A stretch of DNA of 64,000 nt from Eublepharis macularius (Eukaryota; Chordata; Lepidosauria; Squamata; Eublepharidae): contig NC_072802.1 of NCBI RefSeq assembly GCF_028583425.1, positions 15,819,926 to 15,883,925 of the forward strand, in the 5' to 3' direction. Below the pieces are notes generated by a model, which was not told the DNA's origin, ran no database searches, and was given only the letters and a program-made list of their open reading frames with translations. Position 1 is the stretch's first letter. Every line of letters starts with the position of its first letter. A program made the translations under genes and the position numbers. Shown one piece after another: positions 10,905 through 23,373 of the stretch.

Positions 10905-13900
10905 TAGGGATGTGCGTTTCGGCATTCAGAATGCCGAAAGAATGCCGAAACAAAAGTGTTTCAGCTTCTTTCGGGGAATGCCGAAACGTTTCGGGGAATG
11001 CCGAAACGTTTCGGGTAGCCGAAAGAAAAAAGCCGAAACGTTTCGGGATTCTTTCGGCTTTCCAATGGGAAAATGCCTCCGTCTTCCCGGACGTCTGGGG
11101 GAGGCATTTTCCCACCGAATAAGCCCGAAATTGGTGGGGACCTTCCTCTAACCCTTCTCTAACAACCACCCAAGTTTCAGACAGATGGGACTTTGGAGGG
11201 CCATGTTATGGCCCCCCAAAGCAGGTCCCCCCATCCTCCCATAAGAAAGCGAAGGAGCAGCATATTGTTAGCATGCTGCTACTCATCTTCTTCATTATTT
11301 CCTATGGGGAAAAAATGAAGAGGCGGGCTTCCTTTGCCAGGGGTGGCATTTTGCATGCAAAATGCCCCCTCACCCTCAGGGGCCCTTCTCCCACCCCTCC
11401 TCCCACCCCCCACCAAGGCTCAGCCTGCTCCCACTTGGGGGGGCCATTTCATGGCCTCCCCAAGTAGGTGCTCTTTTCTCTACCACTGACAGCTGGGGAA
11501 GGCTTGTCTTGCCAGGGGTGGCATTTTGCATGCAAAATGCCCCCCAGCCCTCTGGGGCCCTTCTCCCACCCTTCCTCCCACCCCCCACCAAGGCTCAGCC
11601 TGCTCCCACTTGGGGGGGCATTTCATGGCCTCCCCAAGTAGGTCCACTAAGCCCCTAAAGTCCACCCCTTACAGCCCCACACAAACCCAATTCCCTCCCA
11701 GCTGCCACACACGGACCCAAATCCCCACATTAGCCCCTCACAGACCCAAATCCACCCCCACCTGCCCCACACCCATAACCCCAGGAACAGGCTGGCAAAG
11801 GCCAGCCCTCTCCCTTTGTTCCCTATGCTGGGAACTTCTAAACTCTCTTTCCCTGGGCAATTCTGCACAGCCCAGGGGTGCCACAATGGTGGGCACACTT
11901 CTGAGTGCCAGCTGGTCCCTGTGAAAGAGCACCTGAACCACAGACACCCTCCCTCAAATTCCCCCACCACCTACAGAGATGGCTGGCCAGCCAGCCCCAT
12001 TGTTCCCTATGATGGGAACCAACTGCACAACAAAGAATAAAACAAGAACAACACAAAATAAAGTTTTAATTTTTTTTCTCCCTTCCAAAGTACAAGTAGG
12101 CAAAGCATTATGACACATTACACCAGCAGTCCCCCACACAGAAAAATAACACAACTCACTTAACATCAGAGAATCACAAAGCATGATTCCTGTCAAAAAC
12201 ACTTTATTTCTTGAACAGCTTTAGGTTACACAGTAGGAGGGCACAACAGGGCATGATAGCAATGTTCTACAAAAAATAATACAACCCACTTCACCGTTTT
12301 TGACAGCAATTGTGTTTGTGTGATTCTCTGATGTTAAGTGAGTTGTGTTATTTTTGTGTAGTACACTGCTTTCCTGCTCTGTGGTGCCTTCCTACTGTGT
12401 AACCTAAAGCAGTTACAGAAATAAAGTGCTTTTGACAGCAATTTTTTGGGGTGATTCTTTAATGTGAAGTGAGTTGTGTTATTTTTGTGTAAGATACTGC
12501 TTCCATGCCCTTTGGTGCCCCCCCCTGCTGTGTAGCCTAAAGCTGTTCAAGAAATAAAGTGTTTTTGACAGGAATTGTGCTTTTGTGATTCTCTGATGTT
12601 AAGTGAGTTGTGTTATTTTTGTGTAAGATAGTGCTGCCATGCCCTTTGGTGTTCCCCCCTGCTGTGTAACCTAAAGCTGTTCAAGAAATAAAGTGTTTTT
12701 GACAGGAATCGTGTTTTGTGATTCTCTGATGTTAAGTGAGTTTTGTTTTAATTTTTCTGTGTGGGGGACTGCTGGTGTAATGTGTCATAATGCTTTGCCT
12801 ACTTGTACTTTGGAAGGGAGAAAAAAATTAAAACTTTATTTTGTGTTGTTCTTGTTTTATTCTTTGTTGTGCAGTTGGTTCCCATCATAGGGAACAATGG
12901 GGCTGGCTGGCCAGCCATCTCTGTAGGTGGTGGGGGAATTTGAGGGAGGGTGTCTGTGGTTCAGGTGCTCTTTCACAGGGACCAGCTGGCACTCAGAAGT
13001 GTGCCCACCATTGTGGCACCCCTGGGCTGTGCAGAATTGCCCAGGGAAAGAGAGTTTAGAAGTTCCCAGCATAGGGAACAAAGGGAGAGGGCTGGCCTTT
13101 GCCAGCCTGTTCCTGGGGTTATGGGTGTGGGGCAGGTGGGGGTGGATTTGGGTCTGTGAGGGGCTAATGTGGGGATTTGGGTCTGTGTGTGGCAGCTGGG
13201 GGGGAATTGGGTTTGTGTGGGGCTGTAAGGGGTGGACTTTAGGGGATGAGAGGACCTACTTGGGGAGGCCATGAAATGCCCCCCCCAAGTGGGAGCAGGC
13301 TGAGCCTTGGTGGGGGGTGGGGGGAAGGGTGGGAGAAGGGCCCCAGAGGGCTGGGGGGCATTTTGCATGCAAAATGCCACCCCTGGCAACACAAGCCTCC
13401 CCCAGCTGTCAGTGGTAGAGATTAGAGCACCTACTTGGGGAGGCCATGAAATGCCCCCCCCAAGTGGGAGCAGGCTGAGCCTTGGTGGGGGGTGGGAGGA
13501 GGGGTGGGAGAAGGGCCCCTGAGGGTGAGGGGGCATTTTGCATGCAAAATGCCACCCCTGGCAAAGGAAGCCTGCCTCTTCATTTTTTCCCCATAGGAAA
13601 TAATGAAGAAAGATGAGCAGCAGCATGCTAACAATATGCTGCTCCTTCGTTTTCTTATGGGAGGATGGGGGGACCTGCTTTGGGGGGCCATAACATGGCC
13701 CCCCAAAGTTCAATCTGTCTGAAACTTGGGTGGTTGTTAGAGAAGGGTTAGAGGAAGGTTCTCACCAATTTTGGGCTTGTTCGGTGGGAAAATGCCTCCT
13801 CCAGGCGTCCTGGAAGACGGAGGCATTTTCCCATAGAAAAAAGCCGAAAGAATGCCGAAATAATGCCGAAAGAATCCCGAAAGCCGAAAGCCGAAAGAGA

Positions 13901-13994
13901 TTCTTGTTTCAGCTTTCGGCTTTAACGATAGAGAATCTTCTTTCGGCTTTCTACTTTCGGCTATAGCCGAAAATTTTTGGCTTGCACACCCCTA
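10905..13994. mobile_element. 3.1-kb foldback hAT-like element, CCGAAA-array ends
   Basis: Begins TAGGGATGTGCGTTTCGG and ends with the complement of TAGGGGTGTGCAAGCC. The exact 8-bp duplication CTCAGGAG lies at 10897-10904 and 13995-14002. The left arm (to about 12245) and right arm (from about 12660) are inverted copies of about 1.33 kb. The outer 150 bp of each end is packed with CCGAAA/TTTCGG words. Each arm holds two direct copies of a 175-bp GC-rich unit (11336 and 11511 in the left arm). I see no transposase; the long frames in the arms are low-complexity and mirrored. Confidence 0.8.
12299..12715. repeat. Tandem repeat of about 133 bp at the foldback centre
   Basis: About three units in direct orientation begin near 12299, 12431, 12565 and 12700. 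Each contains 'gtgattctctgatgttaag', a 'gtgttatttttgtgta' stretch and 'gttcaagaaataaagtg'. The left arm carries one inverted unit (about 12180-12245), so the array marks the apex of the palindrome. Confidence 0.75.
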
Positions 13995-14002
13995 CTCAGG
14001 AG

Positions 14003-15104
14003 CAACATCACCATGTGGGGAGAATTATTAGTTTTGAGTGAATCCTAGAGCGTCATCTCTCACTTCCTGGTGTGCATCAGAACTGACACAGCAGCATCAG
14101 CACAATGCTGCTTATCAGGACCCTCCCCACCCCCATTCCTGCATCTTCCAGGGGTGACCAAAACTGAGCCAGCAATGGCATCTGGAGATAGAGACTTTTC
14201 TGTGATGGGCCCCAGATATGAATTTCCCTATTCAGAAATATCAGTTTAGCACTGACCTTGTTATTAGTTTGGGACCATGTGAAAACAAAATGATCCCCCC
14301 TGGCATTTAACAATGGCTTTTGTTCTTTAATCTCTTGTTACATTTTAGCTGGAATTTTACTTTTGAGAGATGGAGTGGATTTGATTATTCCTTTGTATTT
14401 GATTATTTAATTTGAAGTTACACACATTTTTTTAAAAAAATATGTCTAGGCTTCTCTTTCCTGGCCCTATAAACACAGGTTTAATTCAGCATGCAAAAGG
14501 TTAATTCCTTCGTTAGCAAATACAGCACTCCCCAAAATAGAGAGTTAATTTACCAGCTGAACTTATACTTCAGGGCAACTGACTTGGTAGGAAAGCCTCT
14601 AAACGAATCAACTTTTAACTTAAAAGCCAGACTATCAGGCGCTTGCTTTTGGAAGGAACTTTTAGGATATAATCAATGGAGAGACCCCGAGGCTTGTTTT
14701 GTTTCAGAAAGTCTCCTTTCTGCCTCTGTAAAATTCCTTCTCTTAAAAAGGAAGTTACCTGGAAGAAAGACTTATGGTATCAAAAGTATTAAGATTTTTA
14801 CAAGTAACTTAGTACTGCTGATGATTTTTTTTTCTTGCTCTGTAGGCTTGTTACAAAATATTTTTTATTTTTCTATTAATTGTATGGTTGATTTTTTGCT
14901 GAAAGATGAGTGTATTTACTGCAATGAATTAGGGCCTTATTTGCATTTTATCAGCTGTCCAGTGCGTTTGTCACAGGGTGACCACTTTTTCTGCTCCATA
15001 CTTGTTTTGCAAATTTCCTGCGCTAAATTCCAGCTTCTGCTAATGATCTACTGGCAGATTTCTAGGAATTTCATTTGTCTGAATGTGCAGATGATAGACC
15101 TTAC
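14003..15104. other. Unassigned non-coding DNA
   Basis: No gene supported. A 229-codon plus-strand frame at 14491-15180 is AT-driven, has no recognisable domain and runs into a MITE, so I regard it as chance. Confidence 0.5.
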
Positions 15105-15269
15105 CAGGGCTTTTTTTCAGGGGGAACACAGGCGAATGGCGTTCCGGCACCTCTTGAAAATACTCAGGAATAGCACTTGAAAATAATATGATTTCAAAGA
15201 ATCCCATGTGTTTCTTCCTCATTTTCCTCTTGAGAGTTCCGCCACCACTTTTCCAAGAAAAAAACCCTG
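15105..15269. mobile_element. hAT MITE, CAGGGCT family, internally deleted
   Basis: Both ends of the family are present (CAGGGCTTTTTTTCAG at left, AAGAAAAAAACCCTG at right), but the central palindrome is missing, leaving 165 bp. The 8-bp flanks GACCTTAC and TACATTAC agree at six positions. Confidence 0.65.
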
Positions 15270-15378
15270 TACATTACACACTTAGTAATCTGGACTTCCA
15301 TAACAATACTGAGCAAACAGATGCACAGCTGATGCAACCTGTCAGTCTATGGATGACAGGCTATGGCAGATGGACCCC

Positions 15379-15895
15379 TGTACCCTCACAGCAAGAAATC
15401 CAGGATCTTGGTTGAAAGGCTTTATTCAGGAATCACATTAAATCCACAGATATGTCCATTGGATTGCTCAGAAGAAAAGCAAGCAGACAAGCAAGTTGAC
15501 AGGAATACCTAAATGTGTGAAAATCATTCCTCTTATAGAGCACAATTACTCGTCCCCCATCCCAACAGTAAAACATAACTTTAGGCATGAAGCAATCTTG
15601 AGTACTCCTCGCATAGTTTACATATCAGGTCTAAACACTAGGAAGGCATAAGATTAAAGCTGAAACACAGTGATTCATGAGAATGAACAGTTTACAAGGT
15701 CAGAAGCCCCGGGAGCTTCAAAGCAGTTAGATAAGGCACCTGCAGCTTCAGTAAGCCTGTGTAAGGAAGACACATTATGGCACTAGCAATATGACATCAA
15801 GATGCAGCATTTATGGTGGTTCGCAGTAAGAGCAATGGCTCATTGTAATAGCTCAGCTTAAAATAATGGCATGGATGAGGTGCAGACATGACACA
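15379..15895 (-). mobile_element. Possible solo LTR
   Basis: On the minus strand the block starts TGTGTCATGTCTGC, carries AATAAA at 15426-15421 and ends GAGGGTACA, giving TG...CA ends over 517 bp. The flanks (ACCCC and ACCCA) form an imperfect 4-5 bp duplication. No internal retroviral or Gypsy coding sequence is adjacent. A solo LTR is plausible but not proven. Confidence 0.3.
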
Positions 15896-17574
15896 ACCCA
15901 CCCTTTAAATATCCAGGACACATCACTGGAAAATAAGTGGAAACCGTGGAACTGAGAACTTCTAAAGGAACATGATTGACATTTGACCATGCCATGGTGG
16001 AACTGTTTGTTTGTATGTGAGTCAAACCTCTCACCAGATTGAATTAGGTGGGTTCAGTTTCAGATCAAACATCATGTCAAACGGTTTTACAGTGTGCCAT
16101 GCAGCCCTGAGATACCTCTTTTATTTGTGGAACAAACATTGGTAGACTGGCCAGGGGGCTACAGTATTCATGGGCGGTGTGAGAATTTGCATGCATTAGG
16201 GGACTAATCAAAACTAAAATATTGGTCACAAATATGGGGGTCAAGTTGCCCACTATAATGGACACCTTTAGCGTGGAGTCCTCATTCCCTTCTGCCACTC
16301 AACAAAACAGTGGGGCGGGGGATTCAGTGTTGCACTGACATGCAATGTCACTTCAAGCATGAAACTGGAAGTGATGTCATTGTACCAGGGTGATGCTCTA
16401 GGATTTACCCCAAACTCTATGGTTAAAGCAATAGCTCCTCCCTCCTCCCAATCGCTTACTAGGGCTGGTAACCCTAGGCACTATAGCTGCACCACTGATC
16501 CTCCCGCAGTATCATTTGAAGCTGCAAATATTACAGCAAGGGTGCCCCCAGGCTCTCCCACATTCCTGCCCTGCCCTATTACTGACTTAACTTTTTTTGT
16601 TTGTTTCAAAGTGGGTTTTATGCTTCTGCCTTCTAAAATATTAGCAGCAATCCCACGCCTGACAGCTCTGAACCTTTGAAAAGTCCGTTCTCTACTGGAG
16701 CTATAAACTGCGTCAAATCTTGCATCGAGTTTTGCTTTTGAGAAGGCCTAGACTTTTCATCCTGAAGAGCCAGTCGGTACAAGTATGCGGGGGAATTACA
16801 CGCCAAGAGAGCTCTTTAATTCATGCATAGAAAACAACAATTGAGTATGCCACAGTCCTCAGCTGCTGTCCCTGCTTTGGCTCTGACTCTTGAAACTGAT
16901 GTTGACTTGTTTTCCTAACTCCCGTCCACTTTTTTTTCCTCCAAAAACCCCCCAAAGATTGACATGACAGAATTATAGGACTTGTGAAGCTTTAGGCCTT
17001 ATTATTAAAGAGAAACAATGCAAATGAAAATGAAAGCATATGGTGGCGTTTGCTTCCCAAGCCAGCTGACGAGCAATACATTTTACATGATGATCCACTT
17101 TGGAGGTTTTAGACCATTAAAATCTAGATGCTCTTGTTCTGCATGCTTGGGAATTTCCAGTTCAGCCAAGTGGAGTTAGTTAATTGAGCTGATTGTCTGG
17201 CTGCCATTTTGGCTGGCTTGAGCTGGCTCAGAGTTTTTGATACTGGTGAATTGGACACAAATGTTCTCTGACAACAGATTGCATTAACTTAGTGCCACAG
17301 CCTGAAAAACTCTGTGCGTGTGTGACAGTATTTATTAAAATAAGATATGCAAGGTGGGATAATTAATAGTGTTGCTCCAGTCTAAAAGCACTGATTTCAT
17401 AGGACTCCTTAGCAGTTCTCCCACATGGAACAGAGCTCAGAATAGAGACAGTGTATTCTCTCACCTTAAGATTCTTTGTTCTCTTGCTATTCCTCAGCAT
17501 GACTCAAAAGCAGTGGAATATGATGGGCTATACCACTTCACAGCCATGCCCCCCCCCATTCTTTCTGCCTAGCT
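15896..17574. other. Mostly unassigned; possible conserved non-coding stretch
   Basis: No gene or clear transposon. 16680-17310 looks like unique sequence with dense AT-rich and homeobox/octamer-like words ('atgcaaat', 'ttaattga') and no repeat similarity elsewhere in the window. That is suggestive of a conserved element, but cannot be judged without alignment. Confidence 0.3.
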
Positions 17575-18112
17575 AACGGATTGGGACCAGCATACCTGAG
17601 GGACCGTCTGTCCCCGTATGTGCCCCGGAGAGCGCTTCATTCAGCAGGTAAGAACTTACTGGTGAACCCTAGCCCTAGGGAGGCTCATTTGGCCTCGTCC
17701 AGGGCCAGGGCCTTTTCGGTCCTGGCCCCAACCTGGTGTAACTCTCTGTCTGAAGACACTCGAGCCTGCCAGGATCTTGTATCATTTCAGCGGGCCTGCA
17801 AGACAGAGATGTTCCACCAGGCTTATGGTTGAGGTCAGCGTCAGGACCATCATCGAGCCTCCCACCGGTCTCCCGTATTTGAGTACAGCCCGTCTGTCTG
17901 TCTGTCTGTCTGTCTCCTCTTTGTATGCTGGGGGCAGGAATGTGTAGCCAACCATCGGAGGTTTTTGTATATATATGATTTTAATTGCTGGATTTTATTG
18001 TAAAATCTGTTATGCAATTGTATTTTATGACTGTTGTACCTCGTCCTGAGCCCACTTGTGGGGAGGGTGGGTTAAACACCGAATAAATTAAACTAAAACT
18101 AAACTAAACAGC
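17575..18112 (+). mobile_element. L2-clade LINE 3' end
   Basis: The plus-strand frame at 17581-17832 matches the L2 ORF2 C-terminus ('GPAYLRDRLSPYVPRRALH', 'RARAFSVLAP', 'SFQRACKTEMFHQAYG' and a stop). It is followed by a 3' UTR with 'gggagggtgggttaaacacc' and a tail of AAACT/AATAAA repeats. It is better preserved than the copy at 5.7-10.0 kb and strongly 5'-truncated. Confidence 0.75.
17892..17916. repeat. (GTCT)n microsatellite
   Basis: Six or so GTCT/TCTG units inside the 3' UTR of the L2 fragment. Confidence 0.9.
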
Positions 18113-19620
18113 TGGAAGCAAGATACCTGTTGGGGAGAAAGGAAGCAGGAGTTGAAGAAACTCATCTGGTCTCCCAATGCATGGTGAAAATGGTCTTTTG
18201 TCTAAAGCAAATGCCCCCTGAGATCATCGGTAGATGCCCCCTTCTAGAGTAGCTACCTTGGCTTGGGGAATTTCTGCTGATTTAGGAGTGGTGCTTGGAG
18301 AGGGCCAAGTGTGCGGAAAGGAGGGAGGTCAATGGTAGGGAACCAATCTCTGTAGCCTTTAAATCAGTAGTAATTCCAGGAGATCACTAGGCCCCACCTG
18401 GAGGTTGGCAGCCCTACTGAGCGGGTTCATGTCGGCATTAACTTCCCTCTCTGAAAACTTTTCCTCCAGGAGAAATGATCTTTGTCGTTTGGAGATCAGC
18501 TGAATTTTGGTAGCCTGCTCCGAGTCCCCCCACCATGAGAAATGAAGGGATGACCGCATGAGACAGGGCATTCTCAGTGGTGGCTCCAGGATTATGGACC
18601 TTCCTTCCCAGGGAGGTCAACTCTATGGGTGTGCACCGAGAAAGTTTCCATTTTGGTTTTGGCTATGGGAGTTCCGAGCTCATCCCATTTCATTACTAGT
18701 TTGTTTAGATTCAGCAGGTCATGGCTCGAAACTGATCCATTTAGGTTTTTTTAGTTCTGGTCCATAGCATATGCAAATACATACTGTTCTTTTCAGTGGG
18801 GGTGGGGAAACTTGGTGCTGTTTTCACACTTAACCAAAAATAACATTAACCATTAGTCCCCCTCCTAGTCTAAGCCATTGATCTACTGAGTTTTTCCTCA
18901 AGCACAATAATACACACACGCAACAACAACAGATCCGTAGAAGGTGAGTGTCCGCTGGTGAAGCAAGGGGGCGTTCCCAGTAGGCGAATGCTGCAACAAG
19001 TGCAAAAAACAAGCCCACTTCATGTTCGCCGGCCGGCCACAAGCACCGCAAACCCTTGCGCCGCCCCTGCCTGTATACTATCAATGCGCTATTTGTTTTG
19101 TCAATTTTTATCAACCTAAGATACGTTTGGGGAGGGGGGGGACTCTTCTTGTGTGGATTTACTGATCCTGTCCATAACTAAGTTTTTAACTACACACTGG
19201 TTGCTTTGTAAGTCAAAAGAATCTTTGTTCATTGCTGTGTTTTTGCTTTTATTGATTTTTTTCAAAATAACTTATCACTCAAAAGCAAAAATCAACTCTC
19301 CAGGGGTGGTGTTAATGTGATTCCGGTTATGTCTTTCCTTTGCATGTAATTTTTTTTTGACAGATCCACTAAAACAAACTTTGCATAGTATATTTGTCCA
19401 TTTTTTCCCTATACTGTGCAAACTGAAAAAAGGGCAATATCTTTCCATGATGCTTTTTATTATAAGGTTGCACTGATTTCTACCAATTACGTCCTCAGGA
19501 TTTGTGAAAGCACCCCCCCCAAAGGTGCTGATACCCAGTATCCACCAATCTCCCCTCTGTCTGGAGATCAGGGGGCGGGATACTGGGTATTACTGATACC
19601 CAGTATCCACCAGTGAGTGT
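18113..19620. other. Mostly unassigned, with small repeat scraps
   Basis: 18360-18420 is a partial inverted piece of the 'gggttgccaacct' repeat. 18540-18640 may be a scrap of an L2 C-terminus. 19540-19585 is a scrap of the CAGGGCT hAT family ('ctctgtctggagatcagggg'), flanked by duplicated 'gatacccagtatccacc'. I see no gene. Confidence 0.45.
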
Positions 19621-19631
19621 GGATGGTGGGA

Positions 19632-19838
19632 AGTATTGTCAAATCATAACAGATTTATGGCGACCCCTGGTGGGGTTTTCAAGGCAAGAGACTAACAGAG
19701 GTGGCTCGACATTACTCGCCTCTGCACAGAGGCTCTTGTCTTCTTCAGAGGTCTCCCATCCAATTACTAACCAAGGTTGACCTTGCTTAGCTTCTGAGAT
19801 CTGATCAGATTGGGCATGCCTAGGCTATCCAGGTCACC
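19632..19838 (-). repeat. 5S rRNA-derived SINE
   Basis: On the minus strand the head matches 5S rRNA ('gatctcagaagctaagcaag', 'ggttagtaattggatggga'). It is followed by the body ending 'aaccccaccaggggtcgcca' and a BovB-like tail. The head is mutated and not a functional 5S gene. SINEs of this kind are a squamate hallmark and depend on BovB/RTE machinery for retroposition. Confidence 0.75.
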
Positions 19839-20335
19839 ACCCAAATTCCTTGCCCATCTACGACATGGCAATCATATTTCAACTCTGGGATAAGGTTAAT
19901 TATTTGGTCCTCCTCACACACATGCTCATCCACCCTTTGTGTACCTATAGAATGAATTTATTTACTTATTTATTACATTTACTCCTCCATGGGATCAAGG
20001 TCTCCCTCTCTCCTTCCTTTCTGGTAGGCGTGGCAGCTGACCTTGCCCCAACCTCATGAAAGAGGCACTCCCCTTGTGGCAAGCATGGCAGCCTGCCTGG
20101 CTTAAAATCCTTTGCCCCACTTCATGAGGAAAGGAGGGAGAGCAGGTGGCTGCTTGTTCTATTTTAGCAGGATCCACTCCACTCCTGCAGCAGGTGGAAG
20201 CACACCCAGCCAGGTGCACAAAGGTGTGTGGCACTGGGCAATCAGCAGGCCTAGGCATCAAAAACCCTTGGGCCAGCCCTGCTGATAAGAACTATCCTTC
20301 CATTTCTGGTTGAGTACAGGAAGGAATAGTATGCC

Positions 20336-20648
20336 CAGGGCTTTTTTTCAGCCGGAACGCTTTGAACGGTGTTCCGGCACCTCTTGAAAATGGTCACATG
20401 GCCAGTGGCCCTGCCCCCTGATCTCCAGACAGAGAAGAGATTAGATTACCCTCTGTGCCGTGGCACGGAGGGCAATCTAAACTCTCCTCTGTCTGGATTT
20501 CAGGGGGTGGGGGCCACTGGCCATGTGACCATTTTCGCCAAGGGCGATTTAAACTTTAAAAAACTCCCCTCTTGTTCCAGCTGACCCAAAGTGACAGCAT
20601 TGTGCAGTCCTAAGTTCCATCACCTCTTTTCCCAGAACAAAAGCCCTG
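20336..20648. mobile_element. hAT MITE, CAGGGCT family, full copy
   Basis: 313 bp with CAGGGCTTTTTTTCAGC and AAAAGCCCTG ends. The exact 8-bp duplication AGTATGCC lies at 20328-20335 and 20649-20656. The central palindrome surrounds 'gtgccgtggcacgg'. Confidence 0.85.
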
Positions 20649-20664
20649 AGTATGCCCTAGCATG

Positions 20665-20870
20665 GGAACACATGAAGCTGCCTAATGCCGAGTCACCCCA
20701 TTAATCTAGCAAGAGCAGTATTGACTCTGGCTGGTAGGGACTCTCCAGGGTCTCAGACAGAAGTCTTTCATGTCATATGCTACCTGATCCTTTTTTGAAA
20801 CTGGGGAAGATGGGGGTTGAACCTGGGCCTTCTGAATGCAAACCAGTGGTCCATGCAGCCCAGGACAGGA
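20665..20870 (-). repeat. tRNA-derived SINE
   Basis: The minus-strand copy begins in the tRNA-like head near 20865. Its B-box is the complement of 'ggttgaacctgg'. It ends at 'catgaagctgcctaatgcc'. The same family occurs at 1886-2040 and split across 37694-39565. Confidence 0.6.
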
Positions 20871-23370
20871 ACGCCATCTGACATTGAGTATCCTTCCATC
20901 TTCAAACTTCCTGCCTCATCAGGTTTGTATATCTTGCCTCTTCACAAGCTAATTTTTGAGTTGAAATAAGCAATGCATCACATTGGCCCCTTCTCTGACT
21001 CTGTCAAGCCATTTTTCTGGCTTCTGTCTCTTTGGCTTCTTCTCCATTTCTTTGTGTTTGTTTTGTAGCACCTAATACCATTGGCTCTGTTTTCATGTAT
21101 TTATTTTATTTTAAGTGTTTACACTGTACTTTTCTCTTGGAGGACCCAAAATAACTTTCAAAAGAATATACAGCGTATAAGTAAACACTGGCTGGCACAT
21201 TTGAAGACATGTCTCCAAGCCATGGGCTAAGAACCCTGTGGTTCTAGCACCTTGACTTGCATCCAAGGGCTTGTGATTCTGGCCCTGCCCAAGCATTTTA
21301 GAATAACTGAAACAAGATGGGGAAAGCCAGTCCTCAGAATTGGTATGAAACAAATGGTAAGATATTCTACCTACTCCTTCCCTTCCTCCAAACAAGCTTA
21401 TAAATAGGATTGTTATAAAGGTCCCATGCCCCTCATTCTATCACCTGCCATCATGTAGAGTAGCAGTGGGAGAATTTTTTAAACAGTCTACAGCACTACA
21501 TGCAGTACAACATCAATTCCACTAAAAAAAATGGAAGCGATAGCATATAGCTCTAGGAATTACTGGAAACGCTATGGTTTTTCCATAAATTTTGCAGTGA
21601 TTCCTAGAACTACTCATGTCAATTCCAGTTTTGTTACTGAAAGTGACATAATACAGCAGCTGGTGTTGCACCCCCCCCCCCATATCCCTGCCCACACCAC
21701 AGCCTGTCCACAGCCCTTCCATTGGTTGCCAGTGACAATATCATTGCAACTTATTTCAACTTCTATTGGTTGCCTGGCAACATCATGTTGATATAGGGTT
21801 GTTATGGGGTAGGGGGGGGTAGAATGACTTTTTCTGAAATTTTCTTTTTTAGATGTAGCAATTGGTCCCTCTTATTCTCTCTTTCTCTTTCAAAAGAGAA
21901 TTCTCTTTGACTTCTCATTAATTTACCTTTGAGGTTTTTTTAACCTGCAGATATCTCCCTGTTGTTGCCCCACTGTAATATGAGACAAAAGGTAAAAAGT
22001 AGTCTAATGCAGCAATTATATGTTCATACAAATCCTGGCTTATGTTTAATTGTTTCCTGTTCTTATTCTTAATTTTTCAGCTATGTTCATGGCTAGATAG
22101 GATGGATGGATAGGATGGATTGGATGGATTGGATGGATGGATAACTTCTTAGAGATATAAATCAAATCTTTAGGAAAATGAATTGATTGGAAACTGACTC
22201 AAGTTCCTAAAAAGAGGAATAGAAACATATTTCTGGATTTCAGGGAGAAATTTGGCAAAGAAGAATGAAGAGAATTCCAATTAATGGCCCTAGTTTGTTC
22301 AGCAAAATTCTCCTAATTCCTCTTCCTAATAGCTCTCTGAAATCTAACAATCCATTTCTTTTCCTCTTTTTCAGAAATTTGAAGTCTGTTTGTAATCAAT
22401 CCCATTTTGATGAAAGAGAAATTCAAAGAGAGGACGGGCAGGAAGGGGGCTATGCAAAATTTCAGGCTTTCACTCTTTAGATGCTCAGAGGCAGACAATG
22501 TCTTCCCAAACCTTCCTATAATTTTGCTAGAGCAACACCCCGGGTTGGATAACATGAAACAACTGCAAGGGCTGAAGGCTGCACTGATCGTTCTCCAAAG
22601 AGAAATGAAACAGAAACACTTCTTCTAAAAGAGAAAAAAGATGAATCAGTGGCTACATCTAAAAAAAGAAATCCCCCTTCCCATGATAGCACTATTTAAA
22701 TAGTCGCAGTCAGTTAGACAGCCCCGGCCCCTTTCTGACCACTACCTTTGATGTGGGGTGGGAGTGGGTAGCAGAAAATAAGACTTAACAAAAGCAACAG
22801 ATTTGTTTCACAAGTCCTGAATGTTGTGCAGGAGAACACAGACGGCCTTTCTTTGACTGATTTTTGAATGAAATGTCTAAATAAAAACTCAGTTATCGAT
22901 TGCTGTATTTCCATTTGCCTCCGGGCATTTATACTGACACTCCAAACATACTGGCAGAGTTCCTGTTGCAACATGTCTTTCAGTTCAGAGTAGAGAGTGC
23001 ATAAGCCAAGAGTAGATTATATTATGCCTCTCTAAGTTCCAATATAGGAAGCTGAACAAGAGGAAAATTTTGTTGAACTGTCATGCCATTTGCCATTGAT
23101 AACCCCAATGAAATTTTATTCTGAGTACCAGTCTGGTGGGTGCCTCTTGAAATGACTGGTTTCAAGAAAGGCTGTAAAAGCAGAGGCAAATCAAAACAAG
23201 AAAAATAATGGCCATCCAAACTGGAAATTTACAATGCTCTACTGAATTGATAACTATATACTATTGTTCTACATAACTCAGAATTGTCTACTATGACTAA
23301 CTTTAGGTGTCCAGGTTCTGAGTCTGACACAAAGAATGGTATTTCTTATCATCTGTTCTTGAGATCCTTT
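20871..23370. other. Unassigned non-coding DNA
   Basis: No gene supported over 2.5 kb. A (GGAT)n-type microsatellite lies at about 22099-22142. Homopolymer runs (C at 21670, T and A tracts) are scattered. The remainder looks like unique intronic or intergenic DNA. Confidence 0.5.
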
Positions 23371-23373
23371 ATT

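Noticed and set aside
12973-13713. 246-codon minus-strand open frame
   Set aside because: It lies in one arm of the foldback element, is proline/serine-rich with a 175-bp direct repeat, and its mirror in the other arm is broken. No domain is visible.
14491-15180. 229-codon plus-strand open frame
   Set aside because: No recognisable domain, AT-driven composition, and it runs into the hAT MITE at 15105.
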